Shown here one piece after another: positions 9,967-22,760 of a stretch of DNA of 62,195 nucleotides; within the stretch, counting starts at the first letter, position 1, and every line of letters starts with the position of its first letter. The stretch covers positions 1 to 62,195 of the forward strand of contig JAHYIO010000025.1 of the NCBI GenBank assembly GCA_020543525.1, given 5' to 3'. The translations under genes and the position numbers were made by a program. Under the pieces are notes generated by a model. That model made no database searches and was not told the DNA's origin. It worked only from the letters and a program-made list of their open reading frames with translations. This stretch comes from Coriolopsis trogii. Taxonomy: Eukaryota; Basidiomycota; Agaricomycetes; Polyporales; Polyporaceae.

Positions 9967-12862
9967 GGAATAGCGCAGGTAGGACACAGAAAGCGGACGA
10001 ACGGGGTGGAAGAACGCAAGAGCGCGTTTTAACCAGGCAGCCAGACTTCTCACGCGCCGAGCGCCCCCCTGGAACCTTATCTGTGGAAGAACGTCCACAC
10101 GTATTCGTGCCCGTCTTCTGGATTTCCACAACGTTATTCCGTTCTCGGCATGTATTCCCCCTCCCACGTTGTGTCTCATTGAAGGATCTCACGTCAATCC
10201 CCCACCGCCCGCCAGTGTTCTCCAGTCTCAGCTTCGGCTGGTGGGGCGCTATCTCTTTGCGTTACTTGGTGCGTTGCCAATCGTTTCACCTACGGCACGC
10301 TCATACATTCTATTCCAAACAAACACCCTTGGTGAGTGAATGGTTTCAAGCTTACCTCTCCAGAGCATCCCGCTGTACTGCGGGCAGCATGGTAGAAGTC
10401 AGTGCGAGCTCGAGAGCTTTGCATTCAACGTACGTGCCAACACATGTCAGAAGATGGAGCGATCACCTATTGTGGCGCTTCGATGAGTTGCCATGACAAT
10501 CCCTGGATAATTGCTGGCCGCCTACTGGGTGGGCATCCGGCAAAAAGCGACAGGGAAAGCATGGTCCGTTCTGAGAAGAGCTGAACTGGGTTGAGCTGGC
10601 AGCGGATGGAATTTACTGGCACTCCGGAGGCCACCACAGTCATAGATGTGTGTCGTCAGCGCGTTATGTCTAGTACAACGTACATGCTTATCAGAATGCA
10701 ACATCGTGTGAGTGATGACCGGCCAGTGCTTATTTGTTAACAAAGAATACAACGTAACAGTCCAGAATCTCGTGCTGGTGTACGTGTAACGGTACCAGCT
10801 CGGGACCAAAATCAAGTACAACATGGGCACTTCGAAACACTGCCTCAAGTCGCGCATCAGCTCACCGTCGATGAAGTAATCCTACTCAGCTTGTCCTCCA
10901 CCCTATCTGGGCAGACGGCGGAGAACTAATGAACGAGTGCGCGAGGGATGGTCTTGCACTCGCTGTTTCTGTGCTCGTCAAGGTTATCAGGGGGTATCCG
11001 AGATCGTGAGAGAGCCAATGAACGAGGGTGACAACTAAAATGTATGGCAAATCAAGATACCAATGAACTGTCCAAAACAACTCCCTGGACAACGCAGATA
11101 GCTTTGTGCCACTTTTTGCCGGCCCGGCATTTGCCATTCTGCCATATCTGCCCGCATAATGGACGAAAACAATTCTGCACTATACACTAAGTTGCTCTTC
11201 GGCTAATCTCTGAACTCTAGGGGAACGCTACCTTCATTGCACCAGTAATGAAACTCCTGCAGTTGCGCAACGCAAATCAAAGTCTTGGCCCTTTCAACAG
11301 TTGCTCGCCTCCTTACCGCCATTCTTATGGAAGAGTACTCAGCGGCGTAGTAGCTACACGTTCGTGAAAGATTAGTGCAAATTGGTGGAGAAGTCCAGAA
11401 GATACGTGAGTTACATGGCCGCCAAACCCCTTTGTCTGTCCTCGCTTCACTTACGCAGTTTTCGGGCCCCTCCAAACTTCATGAGTACTCCAACCCAATC
11501 AGATCAAGACTAAGAATAAAATTTCCGAGAGGGCTCGCACAGTCCATGACCTTGCATCAGGAAATTGGGTTTTGATCCATCGCGTCTGTATGGTACCAGA
11601 TGGAGCCATGGAGCGATGGAAATCCCCCCCCTGTATACGGAGGCGCCTGTCTCCATCTGGATCAGCATGGAAGCGCCTGTTTCTATCTGGATTGGCTGTT
11701 TCCATCTAGCACCGGACGGAGGCAGATGGGCGACCTGCTCCCCTGTTCACTCCCTCGAAAATTTATCTCCTGTACTGCGGGCGTGCTACAGGCATATAGT
11801 CTCAGTAACGATGGCCATAGTAAGAGGTATATGCTATGTCAGGGAGGGACGCGCAGAGAGGTACACACTCGGATCAAGTGCGGCCTCTGCCGAGAGTGCC
11901 GATAGTCCCGATGGAGTCGTATGGATCCATGGAAATTGTGTCTCCAGCTGGAAGAGACCGCGTTTCCTGATGTGGGCTAACGAGCCCTCCATCGAGCGTG
12001 ACATTCAGCCACACCGAAAGGTCGGCGTTCTACTGATGAACCGTGGGTGCCTGCATGAGCTCTTCCGAAATTGGAAATGCCGTGTCGGAGCTATGATTGG
12101 TTTGTCTTGGATGTAGTGCAGTGCCGGCACTGCCGGGCGGGGCCGGGCTCTAATGCGTATACCCCAACTTGGGCTGACCGCTTGACGGCTCAGGTTCAGT
12201 CCCTGCCAGTTGGCCCAGGCCTGGAGCGGTTTGGCTCGGCTCAGGCATGAAGCGGTTCGGACCAGGTTCGAGCCCGATGATGGGACGTAGAAGAGGTCGG
12301 GTGGCATTGCGTAATCTTCCGAATTGGGCAACAGAGACGCCAAGCTGTACCAGACGCCGCCGCTCCTCCGTAGGGCATAGAGCACAGATCACTACTTGAA
12401 TGTGATTTTTCGTTGAGGGAAACTCCGGCTGAGTCCGATACTGTGCGATGAGTCTGCATCCCGCAGGTTGGACTCATATCCCACGCTAGACAACACGCAC
12501 AGTCCAATGTTTTCTTGTACCACTTTCCCTGCTCGCTCGTTCTATTCGCCTTCCTCTTGTCTACGGTATATGCTAGTACAAAACTCCATTTTTATTCGCT
12601 CATACAAATAACAAGATGTTCTATCTTTGCCTCCTTCCTTCCAGCTCTGTGTGCAGCGATACCCGGGACGTACGACTCTGTGCCCTGCACGCTTGACACT
12701 CCGGTTCGCCTCGCGTTTCGCGCCTCTCTTCTCTTTCCATGACGTCTCCTAATCGCAGGGGGAACGTTCCGTCCCATGCTGAGTCCCGGTTGCATATTAG
12801 AAGCACCGAGGGGTGAAATGGGACTGTCAAATGTACTACTCACCGACGTCGGCAAATCTTTT
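9967..12862. other. No supported gene
   Basis: Only short overlapping frames are present. A short imperfect repeat, CTGT(C/T)TC(C/T)ATCTGGAT, lies at about 11650-11705. A GC-rich block at 12120-12290 has GCCGGGC-like and GGCTCAGG-like runs of the kind seen in degraded fungal repeats. No transposase or RNA gene was recognised. Confidence 0.35.
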
Positions 12863-13717
12863 TCATTGGAAGGGGCCAACGGTGGGATTATTGACAACCT
12901 GTCTATGGCGTTGGTGGATGAAATGCTGTAAGACGGGTGTCTCACGTACAGGCGTGTCATGCATGGCATGGACAAGGGATTGAAACGCAGGCGATTGCCT
13001 GAGCTCTGCCAGAATCCGCGTGACCCAGACCTCCCACGGACAGGGGATGGGAGCCGTAGGCGTGAAGTAGGGGAGTACGAATTGCGTACCGGCGAACGGA
13101 TGAGGCGCAGGCGGAGAGGAGAATACGTAGACCGAGAGCAACAGCATAGCTTGACCTCCCGTGTTGAGGGTGCCGTTGTATGCCGGTAAGGAAGCAGACA
13201 TATCTGCCCTCAGAGTTATGAATTCTCCAGACCTACGCAGAAAGCACACAGTGAGCCGATGACGAGTGTTCTATCCATACTGAAGAAAACATCACTTACC
13301 GCCCGAATCCTAGAGAGACGGATCGTCTGTGACAATGGTGGTTCAGCAAGTAGAAACTATATGCGTAGAGGGTTATACACTCACATGCCTCGAGCTGCGA
13401 ATTGCGCGGTTTTGCACTCCGATCTGCAGAAAGAGCGGATAATTGTTTCAGACAACCCCTGACATGAACAATCGCCCATGTATAAGACAAACTGCAGGGA
13501 GGATAAGTCTGCGTATGCTTACATCGCCAGGATACTCATTCCAGTAACATTTCATGATGGGCGCGTTTTCATGAATGTCTATGCCGTGCGGCGCGGGGAA
13601 GTTCAACCATTCGAGGTCGGCGCGACGAGCGTCATCCCATCGCAAGGGGGTTACGGCCTGCATGTAGTCCACATAGAGAGTGAACGGCATCTGGCGGATA
13701 TTGTGTATGTGAAATAA
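12863..13717 (-). CDS. Possible multi-exon gene, unknown function
   Basis: Two stretches look coding: one starting MPFTLYVDYMQAV near 13700, ending at a GTAAGC donor, and a second from about 13216 to 12870 containing FVLPYFTPTAPIPCPWEVWV. Between them are several donor/acceptor pairs (GTAAGC, GTGAGT, GTAAGT; CTGCAG, CACAG, GTAG). I could not find one combination with consistent phase throughout, so the model is not resolved. Basic residues continue in frame-like blocks to about 12600. No domain was recognised. Confidence 0.25.
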
Positions 13718-15640
13718 GGGCGAGCAGCAACGGTTGGGGCGGCGTGGAGGGCAGAATGAGAGACAAGTGGAAGATGGAACATGCATGAGTCATTATATAT
13801 CTCGAACGATTTCTCACCTCGCGGAGCGCATGGCATGCGTCGAATTGCCTGCGCGGATGACCTCCGATGTGCTGAGATCTCGATAGAACGGTATCCAGCT
13901 AATATGGAAACATCATGCATGCCTTGTCGGGGTTTGCAAGCATTGCTCGAGCATACTATCCGTCTGCTTGGTACACCCAATCTGGGTTCTTAGGCGCAAA
14001 AAAAATCGCGCTCCGCATGGCACTCCGATGCAACACAGCACCTTCGCTCGTTGAGTCGTAGTTTTGGTACTTCATTGGCGAATCCGCGCCACTGCGCCCA
14101 CAGTCCTTCCAGTCCTCCTAAACCGGATCACCGTGTACTCCGTACTCCTTAGATGACGCGACCTAAGCGGCGCTGTCGTTCGGCAAACCAATTGAGACAC
14201 CGCAGGTCTGTGACTAGCCGTGGCAAGGGTGGGCTTGGCTGCGAGACTACACAGGGGCTGGGCTTAGAACGGAGTTTGGATCAATTACTCCGCATGCGTC
14301 AACCGACAGGAGATCTGTGAAGATTGACAAAAGCTGTACATCGCAAAGTCAGCCTGGATTGAGTCATTGCATGCGGTATTGGACGACTTCAGCTCATCTC
14401 CATTGCATCCCGACTTGCCTGGATGGTACATGCGACGATCGATTGCCAGCCAATGGACGTTCTGGGATACGTGGCGATATTACTTCGTTCTCAGGGAGGT
14501 CCGGAAATGAAACGCTAATGAAAAGAAGGGCGGTAATGCATGAACAAAATGAAGGTGGCCCGATAAGCGCAGTCCGTATAAAGACCGTGGGGCTCATGTG
14601 ATCATGCTCGGCCAATCATAGCGTGCCAGGGTTCACGGCCTCTGTTCACGACGGGCAATTCCTGGCAGGGAAAGCACAAAATCTGTTGGACTTTCTTTGC
14701 CACTTGCCAGGGAATTGGGTGATGTCAATTGGCTATCCTTGCCATTCTGCACCCATTTCCTTGCCTTCCCTTTGTACCGGCCTGTGCTGGAAGGGGAAAT
14801 GTACAAGCAATGTAAGGGACATATGAGATTTTTGTAGCAAGGAATGGGCTCGAAATATGCATAACCGGATAGATGTCAGCGCCATTTCGTCCGCCATTTC
14901 CCTCGACGAGACTCGGCGCTTTGCCCGTCGTGCTTCTTCCTTTCTGTGCGTATGAGCAACCAACAAAAGGTGGGCACGTCCTTGCCTATATCGCTCGAGA
15001 ACCAGTCCGTCACGGTCAGCCAATACAAAGAGATGCACGACAGAGTCTGAGTCCGCTGACGTACGGCTCGGCTTCTCTTCTCTTGGAGCAGCGTTTCGCT
15101 CCCAAGAAGTCGCAGATATGACGGGCATCTGATAGAGATGCATTGATGAGAATGACACGAAAGCCAGCAAGGTCGAAGTTGCCAATGCCGTTACGCTGCA
15201 GCAGTAACGTCGGAAGCTTTTGAGTAATGCCGTAAAGTATACGCAATCCAAGGGAGGAGCGAACGATACAGTCAGCGACGAACGAGACCCCAGTCATGTA
15301 CAGAGTCAGCAGCGGGTAGAGAAGATGCAGGTGGGAAATTCACACGGATGTACGGGAGCATTGCAGCCATCGATGCGACGTGCTGCGGCGCCGTACATGA
15401 AGAAAGCGGACCGAACGTGCGGGCACCGATGGTGCGCGCGAGAGTGACCTTGATTAGCCTTGATCAAGGACAAGGTGCATACGTTCATAGCAAGAGCCCG
15501 GCCCCCGAGTCTAGGCTTTGTGGTCAGCGTGTAGCAGGACTTGTACGCTCCGAAATTCCGAGGAGGGAACGCCGGAGTAGATTGAATGCTCGACGAAGGC
15601 GAGACAGCGGCTGATACCGACGTTTGCTACGGTTGGTGGG
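13718..15640. other. No supported gene
   Basis: Frames at 15251-14733 and 15297-15016 on minus overlap each other and show no family signature. Nothing else stands out before the repeat element at 15641. Confidence 0.35.
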
Positions 15641-16197
15641 TGTACCGGTCTTGCTCGCAAGTTCTCTGTCGCGTGAGGAGGACGTGTCGCGCGCGACGCG
15701 TCCCTAATTTACCTTGTTCCTCCTCCCCCTCCCGTCTGTGTTTGCTTCGTCGCCTATCTACTTTGTGTCGCTTATCCTTATATGTCTCTTCTCCCGCTTC
15801 TGTCTCTCTGGCTCCTCCTTCCTCACCGACGTGCGCTGGAAAGGACCGTAGCTGCGCAAAGTTCCCATCCTCATTCCGTGATTGAAAGGCCCGAGGACTT
15901 GGAGATTTACACTCATCCATCCGCTTTGCTCTTATCAGACGCTGGCTGCATTTTCGTCGATGAACTCCAAACCTACAGAACTGCACTCCATCGACATAGC
16001 TCACTTCCTATTTCTCTATATGTCTACTCAATGCTTCGTATTAGTTCCCTGTATGCACTTCGCTGCCGCCGGCTTGCCCTCGGCCCCTCCGGGTCAAGCG
16101 GGAGCGCCAGCGACGCGACCCAGATCGGCGCTCTCCCGCGGTGCTGCGCGGCAATTACATCGGCCTTTGCCCTGCTCGACTGACGCGTTGAATAGAC
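15641..16197 (+). mobile_element. Diverged copy of a non-autonomous repeat (copy 3)
   Basis: The left end resembles the left end of the elements at 36112 and 37284: (A)CCGGTCTTGCT(C/T)GCAAG, then GTGAGGAG and a CGCGACGCG block. The right end (about 16060-16197) resembles theirs: CGCCGGCTTG, CTCGGCCCCTCC, then CGCGTTGAATAGA. The interior is pyrimidine-rich and unlike the others. No coding capacity. Strand is assigned only relative to the other copies. Confidence 0.65.
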
Positions 16198-17151
16198 CGC
16201 ATTGAGGCCTGGGCGGATGCGCCGTTAGGGTTAGGTTAGTTTGGCACCCGCGGCCTTCCAAGGCGCGCCCGTCTACACTATCGCGCGAACCAGGCTTCAG
16301 CGTGCTCTGCCCCTCATCTCCGTCCTACTGGTCAGGCGCATCAGCTTCTCTCGGACTACCTGAAACGCCACTATTTCCTACTGATCCCGGTCGCTTTGCA
16401 GTGTACTACTCAGTTAACTTCTTTTTCCGCGAATATATTTCTGCTGTAAGTAATCCTGCTCAAGCTCGATCTGAACATCACGCCGTCTTTCGCCTAGTCA
16501 GCGGCGCAGTACCTTGGCACACTTCAACGCACCGCCCGCTCACCAGGCTGTGTAATGTCCCCCATCCCGTCCACACTCGTGCCGAAATGGAGCTCGGTCT
16601 CTGTATCTGCATTTACGTCGGGCCGTCCTGACGTCCGCCTGCTCTCACGTCCGCGTATGTGCTCCTCGTTCTCATACGATGAGGCCGAAACAAATGTAGA
16701 AATCTTCCCACATACCCGTTCTGTTGAAATCCGTATAGAGCATATACTAAATATACATTGGGAAGACCCCTGTTTCCCATCATCCTGGTCATATGTTTGC
16801 CAGGGCTTCCGCCTTGGTTGACACCGCTTCAAACACCGAAGGCCCGACCTCTTGCGGGCGCGTTTATATTCCACTCGGCCCAGAAGGTCCAGAAGGTCCA
16901 GGAGGACCTTCTGGGCCTGCGGCGCCGCAGGCCCTCGGTAATTCCCACATAGGCTCCCACAGCCTCGGTTTGAGTTCTCAGAACGGTCAAAGCGCAAAAA
17001 ACCCCGGCCGCATCGACGAAAATTGCACAGTAGTTACTCAATATACAGGAGAAGACAATTCCATGACGAGTCACTTGAATCCGATATACAAACGTAACAA
17101 TCTCCAGTGCTAGCGGTAATACAGACATTGGCCATTGTGATAATCCAAACA
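16198..17151. other. Intergenic, short tandem repeats only
   Basis: A small repeat (CCAGAAGGT units around 16880-16910, forming a palindrome with ACCTTCTGG) is flanked by unassigned sequence. It lies downstream of the HET gene. Confidence 0.4.
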
Positions 17152-18546
17152 TTATGACTCAACTTCGCGTCCGGGTGGTGCGCAGTGCTCAATGTACACG
17201 TCCCGCCATTTCACTATAGCAGTTGCCCTGAATGGCTGGAGTACGTCGTTCGCCTGACCCAGGGCGATGAGTCGGGGCGAGACGCCGTAGCTCGTAGCCC
17301 ACACGCTACGATGTCTTGCCCCGACTTTGAAGCGGGGCACGGTTGGGTCATGCGATTCGGATGAAGGCGAGAGGAGAAGGCCTAGCGCCATGCCGTCACA
17401 GAACCAGGACAAGATGGCCACGGTTTGTCCGGCGCATTTGACCAGGGGTAAGTGCGCTCGAATACCATAAGGAGTGATGGAAAAGGTGGGAACGCCGTAG
17501 TGGCTCTTCTTGGCTGACTTTGGGCCCTGGCCATTGTGCTATCAGACGCATAGCGATATCATACAGTTTGACCTTACCCCATGGAATCTCTTGAGAATAG
17601 CCAGTAAGTGTGACTTGTCTGGTGTCGGCGGGACAGGCATGATGTGTAGGAGACCGCCGCAATCCCGGAAGGCGGAAGGCGCAGGAGCAAACAGATAGCG
17701 CTCGTGCATTGAAAAGGAAGTGGATGCACTCTCTGCAGGGGTAGCCGCTACCTCGGAGGTGAGCCAGCGGCTACCCCATGCAAAGAGCGTTATGTCTGCG
17801 CAGCGCTGCATGATCTCCTCTTGCAGACGTTGGAATGCACGGTATCTTCCTTCCCCATATCGTACGCACATGGTGATGAAGAACAGCCCCACGAGGCAAT
17901 AAGCTTCGTCCTCTGGGCGCGTGGTATGGCGGTCCGCGGCCCACGACATTCTAGCCGCGACACTGACGGATTGCAACTCTGTCTCAAACCTCAGTACCTT
18001 TACCGGAATGGCGGTGATCTGCTCAATGATGTGCGCAAGGTCTGCCTTAGAGCCAATTATTTGCCATTCTCGGTTCAGGAACAGAAGATTACGAGGGAAA
18101 ATGAGTTCTTGCAGGGTCCACCCGCGCTGAAACCATCGGCTGGTACGGAATGCCGCCATGAAAGTGGTCTCGTCTTGGCATGCGGACCGTGGTGGCACGT
18201 CGTTCAGGTACGCATAGCAGATGTCTGCATTGGCATAGAACTTGCGCATGGAGTTGATTCCCTCGGAGAGCTCGGCGCTGCTCTTTTGGTCAATGCAGCA
18301 TGTGTCATTCCACATCCAGTCATATCCATTGGCCTGGGCGACCATGCACGAGTGCTGGACTTTTGCCGACGAAAAATCACGCGGACTCTGGTATGACGTC
18401 ATACACTTGATCCGCAGTGATTCCGTCGCTTGGAATGATTGCTCATTGGAGTCCCACACGTGTGACAGAATCGCATAACGAGCCGGTATGCTTTGCGGTG
18501 ACAGGAAGTGGTGTAGCTCGGCGCGATTGGTACTGAGGAGCCACAT
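17152..18546 (-). CDS. HET-domain (heterokaryon incompatibility) protein
   Basis: Exon 1 (18546-17578) starts at a true ATG. A 51-bp intron (17577-17527, GTAAGG...CAG, branch CTGAT) leads in frame to exon 2 (17526-17152), for 447 residues. The HET signature is clear: YAILSHVW (residues 24-31), NDTCCIDQ (80-87) with the following helix, and RGWTLQELIFPRN (141-153). A SWAADRHTTRPEDEAYCLVG block (201-220) typical of the family follows. The C-terminal region, including YGIRAHLPLVKCAGQ, is also usual for basidiomycete HET proteins. By family, HET proteins trigger a programmed-death response after fusion of non-self hyphae; the partner here is unknown. An intact frame suggests a functional gene. 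A 22-bp minisatellite lies about 170 bp upstream of the start. Confidence 0.9.
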
Positions 18547-18704
18547 CAGTCAGTTCAGTAGGGGCAGTCGGGGCGGCAACGGGCGTCAAAGAAGTGGCGG
18601 CGGAGGGAGAGAACGAGTGGCGAGCGTCTAACGGACTATCTTATCTGCTGCCGCATTAGGGCATACAGCACACTGGGATCGATCCTGCTTCCTTGGCGGC
18701 CAGG

Positions 18705-18832
18705 CGCTGACACTCCGTCACACTCCAGTGACACTCCGCTCACACTCCAGTGACACTCCGCTCACACTCCAGTGACACTCCGCTCACACTCCAGTGACAC
18801 TCCGCTCACACTCGTGTGACACTCCTGTGACA
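18705..18832. repeat. 22-bp minisatellite, CTCACACTCCAGTGACACTCCG
   Basis: The 22-bp period CTCACACTCCAGTGACACTC+CG is repeated about four times, with degenerate edges of ACACTC and GTGACACTC. Related sequence occurs at about 35699 and, in inverse orientation, at about 54206. It sits in the upstream region of the HET gene. Confidence 0.85.
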
Positions 18833-19782
18833 CCCCCCCACATCCCAATTGCAAACCAAATGCCGCGGCCGTCATGTTGACAGAAGACACATTACGCGAT
18901 AAGGACGGCTAAAACATCTCTCTCTCCCTTATACTATGCCTGGTAGTGTGTACCGACTCGCAGAGGTAGGATGATACATGTGCCCGCATGAGGAAACACG
19001 TTATTCTCCGTAGAGAGCCCGATGTCAGAACAATCCTGGGAGATAATGAGTGGGTGGCCATTCTCTCGACGGAGACAGATTCTCTCGAAGGACTCTCCGG
19101 GAATTGCCCGAGTCACAGTAGTATTTCGTTAGGATCATAGCTGTATAACCGCTAAGGGTAATTGATGCGGACACTTATCATAGATATTACCAGGGTGCTC
19201 CTTAGAGAGCGCCTCGAGAGACAGGCGGATCCCTCGAGAGAATGCATCTCTCGGTGTCTGCTGCGTGTTACCAGTGCAGCGCACGAAACGCCATCCTGTC
19301 CTCACTTTGGACACCTTCACTTGCCTAGTGGTCGTCTACATCGCCTACATGGGCCATCTTCATGATAATATGTGAGATACCTCACCTATGGATCATCATA
19401 TAATCGGAGGACACGCGATGGATACCTAGGTTATATCGTGGCCACATTGGATGCATGGGCTGTCCGAGCGTGAGCCAGGTGCACGCCTCACGCACATACG
19501 TATTCCGAATGGCGTGAAAAATAAATCTAGATGCTATGAGACGCCTTCATCCATCAAACTACGCATCGCAAGCAACATACTACAGCTTTTCACAACATCC
19601 TCAATGTCATCCTGAAGTCAGAACACTGTGTGCAAAGACTGAGTCGACAACGCTGATTGAGAGATCGTTATGGCCTTACTTTGTCTTCCATTTCCAGTGT
19701 CTTTCGGCGTATAGTCGTGAGATTGTGTTGCCCCTCAGCTATCAACTTCTAGAGACCGATGAGCGGGCTATGCTTGGGCAGT
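18833..19782. other. Intergenic, no supported gene
   Basis: Only short frames. It separates the divergent HET promoter side from the 3' end of the coiled-coil gene at 19783. Nothing else was recognised. Confidence 0.4.
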
Positions 19783-20597
19783 TCACAGATGACTCGCCTT
19801 GCAATGCTCATAAGCAATAGTATCATATTCATCAACCTCTTCTTCGGATACGAATGGGATTGAATGCTGGAGAAGCTGTTCGTGCAATCGTTTGACATAG
19901 GCCTCTAACGCAGCGATATACTGGTGTCGCTTGTGATACCGTCCAGGTTTTCTGGGAGGGACAGTCGTGAATTGACAGTCATAATAATGGAATGGATGAG
20001 AAGGCCGCACAAGTCGGTTTGGCTCAAAAACAGGCATTCCAAACAATCAACCAACTGCCTCACCCGACGATGACGACGACAACGTCGGGCTCGATCCTCT
20101 GCCTCCGGTGTCGACGCGGCGTGGCATACCCGCTCCCTACTATCAGACTCCCGGTGACTCGGTCCGGAAACAGCATTGGGTTGCGGTAGCTGCTCTACCC
20201 CGTTGACGGGGAAGGCCGGCACCTGCGAACGTCGCTCTGGGCTACCTGCTTGACTGGCTTGCTGGGAACTGTTAATGTGAAAGTGTAGAACGTCGGGGAT
20301 CAGGCATGCCTGCGCGCTGGACGACACCGAATCCGCGGGAATCGCGGACCCCGGACGGCCGAGCGGATGTCCCCATGGCGAGGGGCTCGAATGCGGCACC
20401 AGAGGGACGTGCCATTCGGAGTAAGTCAGTCCACCTCCGCAAGGCGGTAGAGTAGCATGCAGGGACGGCGGAACCAATGGTCTGCGCCACAATGGTTGGG
20501 TGGTGAAAAGCGGTTGTGGCGGCGGCGACATTCGGCTTCCGGCTGTACCTGCGTGAAAATCTGCCTGGTAAGGAGACGAAGGAAAAAACGTACCCAT
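19783..20597 (-). CDS. Coiled-coil protein of unknown function (family member C)
   Basis: Exon 1 (20597-20011) begins MGTFFPSSPYQ and is Pro/Ser-rich, ending in an Arg-rich stretch. A 59-bp intron (20010-19952) joins in frame to exon 2 (19951-19783), for 251 residues. Exon 2 encodes KPGRYHKRHQ, then YIAALEAYVKRLHEQL with the same I/L/V/L/L heptad spacing as the other family members, followed by QLLQHS and CKAS as in the left-edge member. The chosen donor (GTGCGG) is the only one that keeps phase; a stronger-looking GTGAGG at about 20071 would break it, so the junction is tentative. A basic stretch directly before the coiled coil resembles a bZIP layout, but I do not see the bZIP consensus. 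Function unknown. Confidence 0.5.
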
Positions 20598-21274
20598 GGT
20601 GTCGGCTTCCAAAGCGGATTGTCTCAATAAGTGAGGGACAGAGAGTCACGAATGCGAGTACGTTGGGTAGAATATGCAGCTGGATGAAGGGCGGGGGGGA
20701 ATACACGGGGAGTACACGGGGAGGACTCTTTCGCACAGTCCTGATAACGCTTGCCTCGAAAGGTATTTGATATTCAAGGTGGCGCCATGGCCTGAGCATG
20801 CACAAGGTCTTTCCCATGGCGGATGCCGCCCCCTGTATACTCAGCGGCCACTGTCAGTAGTCACTATGCTCATTGCAATTGTGGGCACATAGCGAAGAAG
20901 GCCCGCTGTAGAAACCAGTACGCCAGTGATGTCCAGAGGTGCGTCGCAGCCTGGCAAGGTCGATACCGTGGTTAATAGTGCTCCCTTTCCTCAGTACCTA
21001 AACGGTGGACAATTTGCGTGGCATGATGTTGAGAGTATTTGACGCAACACGGCCCGGCGCAATGGAGCAGGCGTGAGGTCCACGCGCGACTTGGTGAACT
21101 TCTGACTAATCCGCCAATGCCAACCCTGTGCCCTCCACCTTCTCGACCAAACCACCACATTCCCCGGTCACTCGAGCTATCCGCGTGGCCCCTTAGCACT
21201 CCCGTCAGCCTCATCTGCACCTCCACCCCCCTTACTGCTCGACGGTGCCACGCAGTACGCCTCGCCAACAAGCT

Positions 21275-22247
21275 ATGAACATTACTCTGAACCCCATGGA
21301 GACACCGCTGGAACTCGATGTGAGTGTACTTTCTGCTGGTTTCGTGGACTCCAAGCATTCATAATGTTAGTTACAAGGTGCGCTCACACCGCATGAGGCC
21401 GCACTGGAAGAGAGAATTTTTCAAGAAATTATTCGTGATGACGCGTGGTCGTCGCCGCCTGTCGACTCTTCCACTCCGATGCTGGAGGCAACCGAAACGC
21501 AACCACCGCCGATCGTGTGGTACGCACTGCTGTTATTACAGGAAATGCAATGGACGACATCACAATCTAATCCTGAGCCCGCTGTCGGTGCGACGGCGTG
21601 GGCAGGAGCCCTTCCTTCGACGGCCACGCACACCAGGTGCAGTTCGGAGAACGTGTCTGGTAAATACCGCAACATGGGCACCCAGTATGCAAGCCCTCAC
21701 TATGGAAGAGCCGAAGCTACCCAGAATGGAGGTGATGGGTTTGCCCGCCGACATGGCATCATTGCCTGTAACAGGTCAGTGCAACCGTCGTCGACCGCTT
21801 CCGGCCAGCTTGTGAAGGCCCGTCCCAGGGGAGGTATGAGCTCACAGCATGAGGAGGATTGTTATGTGGAGGCGTTAGAGGAACACGTCCGAAGCATACA
21901 AGGCCAGCTCAGCGCAGCCGGTGTGCCACCCGCGGCATTCTCGACTCCGGCCTTATCGAGCTTCACAGACAACATCTCCCTCCGGGTACGCGAGAACTGC
22001 ACTAGGCTTACGATACTTGTTCTTCTGACCCTCGGCAAATACAGAGAGTGTTATTCCATCAACGGGCCCTCTTGAAGACAGCACGAGCGGAGCAACTACG
22101 CGTCAAGCACAATGTAAGCTCTATGTCAGTCTTGACATTGGATGGGCTGGCTGAGTTTCTCCGTGCCTTCCTTAGTTGACGACTTATCAAGATCTGGCCG
22201 AATGGAAGCGGCAGCTACGCAGGGGCATGTATTACTCCTCATGGTGA
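21275..22247 (+). CDS. Coiled-coil protein of unknown function (family member B)
   Basis: Exons 21275-21319, 21371-21985, 22045-22113 and 22176-22247 join in frame to 266 residues, starting MNITLNPMETPLELD. Introns of 51, 59 and 62 bp have GTGAGT, GTACGC and GTAAGC donors, and the second has a CTGAC branch site. An N-terminal acidic helix (EAALEERIFQEII) precedes a low-complexity region. Then comes YVEALEEHVRSIQGQL with V/L/V/I/L heptad spacing, an intron, a 69-bp exon (RVLFHQRALL and following) and a tail beginning LTTYQDLAEWKRQL. Intron position after the coiled coil, the 69-bp exon size and the DLA in the tail all match member A at 1197-2579, so the two are paralogues. Function unknown. 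Confidence 0.6.
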
Positions 22248-22760
22248 ACCCTAGGGGTGTATTATCAGCAAGGGGATGGCTCCATATGTACTTCATTTGA
22301 GTCCGTGTATCCAACGATGTCCACCAGTTGCGTTTGCGCGGATTTGTGGAGGAACTCTAGCCGATCCTAGCGCACACATAATCTTATGGAGTGAGACGTC
22401 GTTAATGGTGAATTGGTGAAGAAGTAGTGGTGCTACAAAAGACAGATGCGTTCCGCGAAAGCGTCATGCAGAAGTCCCCTGCCCATGCAGATAGACATCC
22501 CCACGCGCAGACGGCGTCCGTGAATGGTCGAAGCGGCAGAGAAAGAATGAGAGAGGGAGGGAGGGTTGCGCGTACATGTCCGGGTTGTAGGCGGGAGCCC
22601 TGTGCACTTCGGCGCAACTTCAATAGGTCGCGTGGCACATTGAGACCGTACTGAATGGAAAAGAGAGGACGGCAATGGGAATGAACGAAACAACTCGGGT
22701 CTGGCGGTGCGATCTGCGTTCTGGGCCGTAAAGCGCGGCAGTAGGAAGGTCGGCGTCGTC
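22248..22760. other. Intergenic between convergent genes
   Basis: No frame of note. A purine-rich tract (AGAGAGGGAGGGAGGG) lies at about 22550-22565. Confidence 0.4.

Noticed and set aside
18705..18832. CRISPR-like array
   Set aside because: The units are contiguous with no spacers; it is a minisatellite in a eukaryotic genome.
20272..20817. 181-codon minus-strand ORF overlapping the coiled-coil gene
   Set aside because: It overlaps the Pro-rich exon in another frame; the in-frame exon with ATG at 20597 fits the family better.
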